A stretch of DNA of 6,882 bases, taken from Thermoplasmata archaeon (GTDB taxonomy: Archaea; Thermoplasmatota; Penumbrarchaeia; Penumbrarchaeales; Penumbrarchaeaceae). Below the pieces are notes generated by a model. That model searched no databases. It had not been told where the DNA came from and saw nothing but the letters and a program-made list of their open reading frames with translations. A program made the translations under genes and the position numbers. The stretch lies in contig JAGLEG010000022.1 in assembly GCA_023145185.1 (NCBI GenBank), positions 1 to 6,882 on the forward strand. The letters run 5' to 3'. Positions 1-3,869 of the stretch are shown in pieces (the first letter of the stretch is position 1; each line of letters opens with the position of its first letter).

Positions 1-23
1 CGGTCAATGTTGGGAGAGGCCTC

Positions 24-58
24 ACTTTGACACATAATTATTACTCATATGTCAAAGT
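24..58. repeat. 9-bp perfect inverted repeat
   Basis: actttgaca at 24-32 is the exact reverse complement of tgtcaaagt at 50-58, with a 17-nt A+T-rich loop between them. It could form a hairpin in RNA from either strand or be a protein-binding site. A related tttgaca core recurs at 299-305, next to the tandem repeats. Nothing in the sequence decides its role. Confidence 0.5.
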
Positions 59-216
59 TAGGTTGGATTCTTGGGAAATATCTCAATCAATCAAATTCTC
101 GGTTTTGGGGAATCATCCCTTCCATTTTCTGTATCAACGAATCTATACCTGCTGCTACCCTGGGCAGAAGAGCTCACGAACCGAGGACAGATGCGTATGG
201 GCCAGTGATGTGAATA

Positions 217-300
217 TATAGTCAAATACTTAACCTTTAATACTTTCCAAAACGTATTTATTGTCGAATACTTGGCCTTTGATACTCTTCAGGTCGTATT
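217..300. repeat. Two tandem copies of a 42-bp repeat
   Basis: Copy one is 217-258 and copy two is 259-300; they abut exactly and match at 32 of 42 positions by my count. Conserved cores include aatactt, cctttrata and cgtatt. The outer ends also form an inverted repeat: gtcaaatac at 221-229 against gtatttgac at 296-304. There is no spacer between the copies, so this is a short tandem duplication, not a CRISPR array. It directly precedes the 50-bp tandem repeat. Confidence 0.75.
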
Positions 301-301
301 T

Positions 302-401
302 GACATATAGATCACGAACAGATATAATCGAGATAATAAGTCCGTGACTATGACACATAGATCACGAACAGATAAGTTCAAGATAATAGGTTCGTGACTA
401 T
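302..401. repeat. Two tandem copies of a 50-bp repeat with internal dyad
   Basis: Copy one is 302-351 and copy two is 352-401, identical at 43 of 50 positions by hand count. Most differences fall in the central ten bases. In copy two, tcacgaac at 362-369 is the exact reverse complement of gttcgtga at 390-397; in copy one the dyad is imperfect. Such a dyad could be an operator or the stem of an RNA hairpin. The block ends 29 bases from the rhuM stop codon. tatagtca at 217-224 and tgactata at 395-402 are reverse complements and bracket the two repeat families together. Confidence 0.85.
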
Positions 402-430
402 AAATGTAAATTCGAGCATCCTTTTTCACT

Positions 431-1453
431 TTAATTATTTCCTTTGATCCTCATTATTTCCCTGTCAAAATCTGAGATATAATCGTTATCCTGGATATTT
501 CTGTAGTTTTCATATTCCTTTTCAGCTTTGATCTTTGCTTCAAGTGCACTTATCCCACCTTTGTCCTCAAGAATTGGATAATTTGAAAGTTTCAGAAAGT
601 CATGAAAGAAATCAATCCAATCTTCCATCCTGGTAACTATCTGTTTTTCGGCTCGGACCTCGGCAAGATCAAGGTAAGCTGACACAATTCGGTTCAATTC
701 TTTGATATGAGTCTTGTTCAGATAGTTTTTTGCGACTGTTACATCCGATCTCAATATCTTTTCATCCGGTGCATGTTTCCAGCTTGTAAGTCCCATATAG
801 ATCTTTGTAGCATCTGCAGAGGAGTAGATTATCTCGGCAGCGGTCTTTCCGGTAATTGCCCAATGAAGCCCGTTCTGAACAGTTGCGAAAAGATCCTTTG
901 TAAGGGGCGAATCTTTATCATAATCGGCTGAAAGAGCATAGATGTCTGTGATCTTCTGGTAAAATCGTCTTTCGCTAGCACGTATCTCCCTGATGCGTTC
1001 AAGCAGCTCTTCGAAATAATCCTTTCCAAATATTCTCATACCGTTCTTGAGTCGTTCATCATCCAGGACAAATCCCTTGATGATGTACTCTTTCAGTGTT
1101 CTTGTGGCCCAGATACGGAATTGGGTGGCCTGATAGGAGTTGACACGATAGCCGACCGCGATAATGGCATCGAGGTTGTAAACTTCCATTTTACGGAGTA
1201 CCTTTCTATCTCCTTCTTTTTGAACTGTTTCCAAAATGGAAATAGTTGCCTCTTTCCTCAACTCCCCTGTTTCGTAGATGTTTGTTAGATGTTTGCTTAT
1301 AGCAGGTACCTTTACTCCAAACAGTCCGGCCATGGCTTTCTGGGTGAGCCAGACGGTTTCATCTTTCAATATAACTTCAACATTTATGTCCCCATCATTT
1401 GAGGTGTACAGGATGAAATCTGTTTCTCGTTTTTCAAGGTCTCTGTTGTTCAT
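431..1453 (-). CDS. rhuM: RhuM-family protein (virulence protein RhuM family)
   Basis: This 340-residue protein has the layout of the RhuM family, named after a gene on Salmonella pathogenicity island 3 and scattered in bacteria and archaea, often on islands. Its biochemical role is not established. Residues 36-60 (LTQKAMAGLFGVKVPAISKH and following) read as a helix-turn-helix-like segment, suggesting nucleic-acid binding. The block around 90-128, with YNLDAIIAVGYRVNSYQATQ, FRIWAT and LKEYIIKGF, is the most recognisable family signature. The C-terminal half is mostly helical in character and rich in Lys and Glu. No signal peptide or membrane segment is visible. The ATG at 1453 is supported by AGGTGA four bases upstream. 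The length looks complete. The gene stands alone, with no antitoxin-like or Fic partner in the window, and is more A+T-rich than the translation genes to its right. Family assignment is firm; the function is open. Confidence 0.88.
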   Translation of the reverse strand: MNNRDLEKRETDFILYTSNDGDINVEVILKDETVWLTQKAMAGLFGVKVPAISKHLTNIYETGELRKEATISILETVQKEGDRKVLRKMEVYNLDAIIAVGYRVNSYQATQFRIWATRTLKEYIIKGFVLDDERLKNGMRIFGKDYFEELLERIREIRASERRFYQKITDIYALSADYDKDSPLTKDLFATVQNGLHWAITGKTAAEIIYSSADATKIYMGLTSWKHAPDEKILRSDVTVAKNYLNKTHIKELNRIVSAYLDLAEVRAEKQIVTRMEDWIDFFHDFLKLSNYPILEDKGGISALEAKIKAEKEYENYRNIQDNDYISDFDREIMRIKGNN

Positions 1454-1538
1454 TTGCTCACCTTGTTTTTCATTAATTGTGTCATGATCTCACCAATCGC
1501 ACCCTCTCATCATCTTTTCACAGATCATCCTGTTTAGA

Positions 1539-1548
1539 TAAAAATATA
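1539..1548 (-). promoter_or_regulatory. Candidate TATA box for rhuM
   Basis: On the minus strand TATATTTTTA lies about 90 bases upstream of the rhuM start. An archaeal TATA centre is usually some 26 bases before the transcription start, which would put the start near 1517 and give a leader of roughly 60 bases that includes the AGGTGA ribosome binding site. The purine-rich BRE expected just upstream is not clear. This is inference from composition and distance only. Confidence 0.4.
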
Positions 1549-1595
1549 CCCAAACCGAAATGAGCACTGAAACCAGGGGTTATTGGTCCCTTCAC

Positions 1596-1794
1596 CTATT
1601 TCTTGAACTTTCTCCCTTCGCCGGTTGGAGGTAGTGGCATTTTAGAACTGTTTCCTGTCTTACTATCCATTAAGAGATCAGGCTTATAAACAACATGACC
1701 AGAGAGGTCCGTGAAGCTTCTTTGAAGAAGTCTTTGAATTCCATATCTCATCTGGATCGGTATCGATGTGTACAAAGATATTGATCGAATCCAT
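1596..1794 (-). pseudogene. Possible decayed or frame-disrupted small gene, unknown function
   Basis: Two overlapping minus-strand frames look protein-like. One starts at an ATG at 1794 (MDSINIFVHIDTDPDEIW) and stops at 1684. The other, one base over, is open until a TAG at 1596 and ends in KMPLPPTGEGRKFKK; it has its own ATG at 1751, giving 51 residues. If one base were removed near 1713-1720, after residues TSSKK, the two would join into a protein of about 67 residues with no internal stop. A strong TATA-like tract sits 18-30 bases before the 1794 ATG, as expected for a leaderless archaeal mRNA; no Shine-Dalgarno is present. I do not recognise the family. It could be a decayed gene, a sequencing error, a 51-residue gene using the second start only, or chance. 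Confidence 0.35.
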
Positions 1795-1811
1795 GTTTAT
1801 GAAAAGTGCAA

Positions 1812-1824
1812 TTATATATAATAA
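1812..1824 (-). promoter_or_regulatory. Candidate TATA box before the small disrupted gene
   Basis: The minus strand reads TTATTATATATAA here, inside an A+T-rich stretch that runs to about 1855. Its centre is 22-28 bases before the ATG at 1794, so transcription would start at or very near that codon, giving a leaderless message. A+T-rich runs of this kind also occur by chance in intergenic DNA, and the frame downstream is broken, so the site may be a relic. Confidence 0.35.
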
Positions 1825-1923
1825 AATATTTCATGTTATAAATCTTATAAAAATAAATGGGGCGAAGTTACTATTGGATCGAGATGTATCCCTGAATAAA
1901 CTTACAGCGCTCACTATAAACAG

Positions 1924-1930
1924 AAAAAAA
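1924..1930 (-). terminator. T7 run, possible minus-strand terminator
   Basis: Seven consecutive T residues on the minus strand follow the stable alternative hairpins at 1945-1971, 14 bases after the nearer stem. Archaeal RNA polymerase often terminates at T-runs with or without a hairpin, so this could end transcripts that read through rpsJ or start in the structured region. It is the longest T-run on this strand between rpsJ and the small ORF. Confidence 0.4.
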
Positions 1931-1944
1931 CGGTCATGAACCTG

Positions 1945-1971
1945 CGGTTTTCGGAAAACCGGAGGTTTTCC
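1945..1971 (-). promoter_or_regulatory. Two mutually exclusive hairpins
   Basis: The stems share one arm. Stem A pairs 1945-1951 (cggtttt) with 1955-1961 (aaaaccg), 7 bp with a 3-base loop. Stem B pairs 1953-1960 (ggaaaacc) with 1964-1971 (ggttttcc), 8 bp with a 3-base loop. Because bases 1955-1960 belong to both, only one can form at a time in a transcript from either strand. This is the geometry of an attenuator-like switch, but no leader peptide, ligand domain or regulated gene is evident, so a role is unproven. Confidence 0.4.
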
Positions 1972-2040
1972 TCACCTTCCGAGAGTTCCTCTCGAAAGAT
2001 CACGACATAGAGTGAAAAATGATATCATCGTTTTTCGTAA

Positions 2041-2125
2041 GCCCCTTTCGTCACTATATTCAAGCGACGGGACTTCGAAACCCAGCACAACAGTCAGTCA
2101 ACTAGACAATGCTGTTGTGCGGGGC
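2041..2125 (-). other. Branched foldable segment, candidate structured RNA
   Basis: On the minus strand GCCCC (2125-2121) can pair with GGGGC (2045-2041), closing an 85-nt domain. Inside are a 9-bp perfect stem GCACAACAG/CTGTTGTGC (2120-2112 with 2093-2085) with an 18-nt loop, a weak GGG/CCC stem around TTTCGAAGT, and a 5-bp stem GTCGC/GTGAC with one G-U pair and a 9-nt loop. The length and outline recall a class II tRNA. However, the 7-bp acceptor, the D-loop G residues, an anticodon arm and a normal T-loop are missing, so I do not call a tRNA. CTATATG at 2151-2145 lies about 26 bases before the 5' end and could be a TATA box. It may be a small RNA, part of the rpsJ 3' UTR, or a decayed tRNA. 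Confidence 0.35.
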
Positions 2126-2148
2126 TATGAAAACAAAACGTTTTCATA
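2126..2148 (-). repeat. 9-bp-stem hairpin in the rpsJ 3' region
   Basis: tatgaaaac at 2126-2134 is the exact reverse complement of gttttcata at 2140-2148, with a 5-base loop. It lies 27 bases beyond the hairpin next to the rpsJ stop. On the minus strand its loop is GTTTT, and the tract has several T-rich steps, so it may serve as a second operon-ending or RNA-stabilising structure. Confidence 0.45.
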
Positions 2149-2174
2149 TAGGTCGATTTTTCATACCAAATGAA

Positions 2175-2192
2175 GGGGAAGCGAACTTCCCC
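2175..2192 (-). terminator. Hairpin with UUCG loop abutting the rpsJ stop
   Basis: The minus strand reads GGGGAAG, TTCG, CTTCCCC: a perfect 7-bp stem closed over a UUCG tetraloop, starting one base after the rpsJ TAA. UUCG loops make very stable hairpins. Only a short, weak T tract (TTCATTT) follows, so it is not a classic intrinsic terminator. It more likely marks or protects the mRNA 3' end of the translation operon, or helps the polymerase pause. Confidence 0.5.
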
Positions 2193-2504
2193 TTAAGATC
2201 TCAGAACGATCTCGATGTTTATGCCGTCGGGTACCTTGATCCTCATGAGGGACCTCAGTGCCCGGTCGTCAGCGTCGAGATAGATAAGCCTCTTGTGTAC
2301 CCTCATCTCCCAGCGGTCCCAGGTCTCAGACCCTTCGCCGTCGGGTGACTTTCTACAGGGGACCACAAGTCTCTTGGTGGGAAGGGGAATCGGGCCAGAA
2401 AGGTTAACACCCGTCCTCACTGAGATGGACTTGATCTGATCGCATACGCCGTCGATGCTCTGGGCATCGGTTCCGGTAAGTGATATCCTCGCTTTGGCGA
2501 CCAA
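2193..2504 (-). CDS. rpsJ: Small ribosomal subunit protein uS10 (S10)
   Basis: uS10 is a component of the 30S head and is also the NusE partner in transcription-translation coupling. The sequence matches the archaeal family over its full length: KARISLTGTD at the N-terminus, GPIPLPTKRLVVPCRKSPDG in the extended loop that reaches 16S rRNA, then WDRWEMRVHKRLIYLD and a C-terminal RIKVPDGINIEIVL. I chose the TTG at 2504, giving 103 residues starting MVAKARISL. It lies 7 bases after a strong GGAGG, and the length agrees with archaeal S10. A GTG at 2525, sharing GTGA with the aEF1A stop, and an ATG at 2549 inside that gene are in frame but would add non-conserved residues. It is the last gene of the operon, 17 bases after the aEF1A stop. 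Confidence 0.93.
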   Translation of the reverse strand: MVAKARISLTGTDAQSIDGVCDQIKSISVRTGVNLSGPIPLPTKRLVVPCRKSPDGEGSETWDRWEMRVHKRLIYLDADDRALRSLMRIKVPDGINIEIVLRS

Positions 2505-2509
2505 TCCAA

Positions 2510-2517
2510 CTCCTCCC
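2510..2517 (-). promoter_or_regulatory. Ribosome binding site deciding the rpsJ TTG start
   Basis: The minus strand reads GGGAGGAG here, a strong complement to the 3' end of archaeal 16S rRNA. Its GGAGG core ends 7 bases before TTG at 2504, while the upstream in-frame ATG at 2549 and GTG at 2525 lie on its wrong side. It sits entirely in the 17-base gap after the aEF1A stop, supporting the short 103-residue protein. Confidence 0.7.
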
Positions 2518-2521
2518 GGAA

Positions 2522-3799
2522 TCACTCCTTCTTCTCTATGTCGAGACACATTCCCGCGGCCACGGTGGTGCCCATATCTCTGATGGCGAACCTACCAAGC
2601 TGTGGTATTTCCTTGGCCTTCTCGATGACGAGGGGCCTTGTAGGCTGGATCTTGACGACCGCGACGTCCCCGGTCTTGAGGAACTGTGGGTTCTCCTCTT
2701 TCACCTGTCCGGTCCTGGGGTCCATCTTCTTGGTCAACTCCATGAACGTGCATGCTACCTGGGCTGTGTGAAGGTGGAACACAGGTGTATATCCCGTGGT
2801 GATCACGGAGGGATGGGAAAGCACGGCTATGTGGGCGTCAAAGGACTTCGCAACGGTGGGGGCGCCGCCTATTGGTCCGCAGACATCTCCCCTTCTGATA
2901 TCGGTCTTACCGACACCTCTTACGTTGTATCCTATGTTGTCGCCAGGCTCGGCGCTGTCCATCATCTCGTGATGCATCTCGATGGATTTTACCTCGCCGC
3001 CTGAGCCTGAGGGTGAGAAGACCACCTTGTCGCCGATCTTCACCACGCCTGTCTCGACCCTGCCAACTGGAACGGTTCCGATACCGGTGATGGAGTAGAC
3101 GTCCTGCACCGGGATCCTCAGGGGAAGCTTTGTGGGCTTCTGGGGGATCTCAAGTTTATCGAGGCACTCTACCAGGGTAGGTCCCTTCCACCAGGGAAGG
3201 TTGTCGGACTTGTTTACCACGTTGTCTCCGACGAATGCGGATGTGGGGACGAACTGAACGTCATCTGCCTTGGTTCCGACCATCGCCAGTAGCTTGGAGA
3301 TCTCCTCCTTGACGGCGTTGAACTTCTCCTCGGAATATTTGGGCTGGGTGGCGTCCATCTTGTTAACGTTGATGATCATCTGCTTCACACCAAGGGTCTT
3401 GGCGAGGAAAAGATGCTCCTTCGTCTGGGCCATGACACCCTCGGGTGCCGCCACGACGAGAACAGCTGCATCGGCCTGTGATGTGCCGGTTATCATGTTC
3501 TTGACGAAGTCCCTGTGGCCAGGTGCGTCGATGATGGTGAAATAGTATTTGTCAGTGGTGAACTTCTTGTGCGCCACATCGATGGTCACACCGCGCTCTC
3601 TCTCCTCTTTCAGGTTATCCATGACCCACGCGAACTCGAAGGAGCCCTTGCCTTTTGCCTCGGCCTCCTTTCTGAACTTGTCGATGAGGTGCTGTTGGAC
3701 GTGACCAGTGTCCAGTAGGACCCTACCTACAGATGTGGATTTCCCATGGTCTACGTGACCTATGAAAACCAGATTTATATGCGGTTTTTCTGTTGCCAT
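2522..3799 (-). CDS. tuf: Elongation factor 1-alpha (aEF1A, EF-Tu homologue)
   Basis: This cytoplasmic GTPase carries aminoacyl-tRNA to the ribosomal A site. The 425-residue length is normal for the archaeal family. All G motifs are intact: GHVDHGKST at 14-22 (P-loop), RGVTID at 69-74 in switch I, DAPGH at 91-95 with the catalytic His, NKMD at 146-149 and the SAF guanine-binding motif at 187-189. The stretch VQQHLIDKFRKEAEAKGKGS between G1 and G2 is typical of EF1A and absent from bacterial EF-Tu. Domains II and III follow, with GIGTVPVGRVETG and GDNIGYNVRG. The ATG at 3799 has GGAGG seven bases upstream. It lies between fusA and rpsJ in the operon. The archaeal literature uses both tuf and EF1A names. 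Confidence 0.97.
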   Translation of the reverse strand: MATEKPHINLVFIGHVDHGKSTSVGRVLLDTGHVQQHLIDKFRKEAEAKGKGSFEFAWVMDNLKEERERGVTIDVAHKKFTTDKYYFTIIDAPGHRDFVKNMITGTSQADAAVLVVAAPEGVMAQTKEHLFLAKTLGVKQMIINVNKMDATQPKYSEEKFNAVKEEISKLLAMVGTKADDVQFVPTSAFVGDNVVNKSDNLPWWKGPTLVECLDKLEIPQKPTKLPLRIPVQDVYSITGIGTVPVGRVETGVVKIGDKVVFSPSGSGGEVKSIEMHHEMMDSAEPGDNIGYNVRGVGKTDIRRGDVCGPIGGAPTVAKSFDAHIAVLSHPSVITTGYTPVFHLHTAQVACTFMELTKKMDPRTGQVKEENPQFLKTGDVAVVKIQPTRPLVIEKAKEIPQLGRFAIRDMGTTVAAGMCLDIEKKE

Positions 3800-3840
3800 T
3801 TTTCTTCCTCCAATCAGGATTATTCTCCCTTAACTGCTCC

Positions 3841-3850
3841 TTATATTTAA
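3841..3850 (-). promoter_or_regulatory. Candidate internal TATA box upstream of aEF1A
   Basis: In the 70-base gap after fusA the minus strand reads TTAAATATAA, the only A+T-rich, TATA-like tract in the gap. Its centre is about 46 bases before the aEF1A ATG, so transcription could start near 3820 with a short leader of about 20 bases that includes the GGAGG site. This would allow extra aEF1A and uS10 synthesis beyond operon read-through. Inferred from sequence and spacing only. Confidence 0.4.
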
Positions 3851-3869
3851 CATTGGCGCATAGTGTAAC

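Larger units (their letters stand above)
1..430. other. Gene-free A+T-rich region with repeats, downstream of rhuM
   Basis: I find no credible protein gene or recognisable RNA gene here. The only open frame of note, on the plus strand at 27-221, has no ribosome binding site and no family resemblance I recognise. The region instead holds a 9-bp inverted repeat at 24-58, two tandem 42-bp copies at 217-300 and two tandem 50-bp copies at 302-401, each listed separately. It lies on the 3' side of the minus-strand rhuM gene. No long T-run follows the rhuM stop codon on the minus strand, so the terminator of that gene is not obvious. Confidence 0.6.
1795..2192. other. Structured intergenic region between rpsJ and the small ORF
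   Basis: No protein gene is credible in these roughly 400 bases. Read on the minus strand from the rpsJ stop codon, it holds several items in order. First come a hairpin at 2175-2192 and a 9-bp-stem hairpin at 2126-2148. Next is a branched foldable segment at 2041-2125, then the 10-bp palindrome atgatatcat at 2019-2028. A 6-bp-stem hairpin follows at 1980-1994 (CGAGAG, loop GAA, CTCTCG), then two overlapping alternative hairpins at 1945-1971 and a T7 run at 1930-1924. An A+T-rich promoter-like tract closes the region. This density of perfect stems is unusual for a plain spacer. Confidence 0.6.

Noticed and set aside
27..221. 64-codon plus-strand open frame at the left end
   Set aside because: No Shine-Dalgarno, composition unlike a folded protein, and it overlaps the inverted repeat at 24-58; I cannot support it as a gene.
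217..401. CRISPR array
   Set aside because: Repeats are only two copies of each of two different units, directly abutting with no spacers, and no cas gene is present.
2041..2125. tRNA gene of class II size
   Set aside because: Length and closing stem are suggestive, but only five acceptor pairs form. There is no D-loop GG, no convincing anticodon arm, and the putative T-loop is 9 bases without the normal TTC pattern.
2480..3004. Plus-strand open frame opposite aEF1A
   Set aside because: A shadow of the conserved aEF1A coding sequence with no ribosome binding site and no family resemblance.
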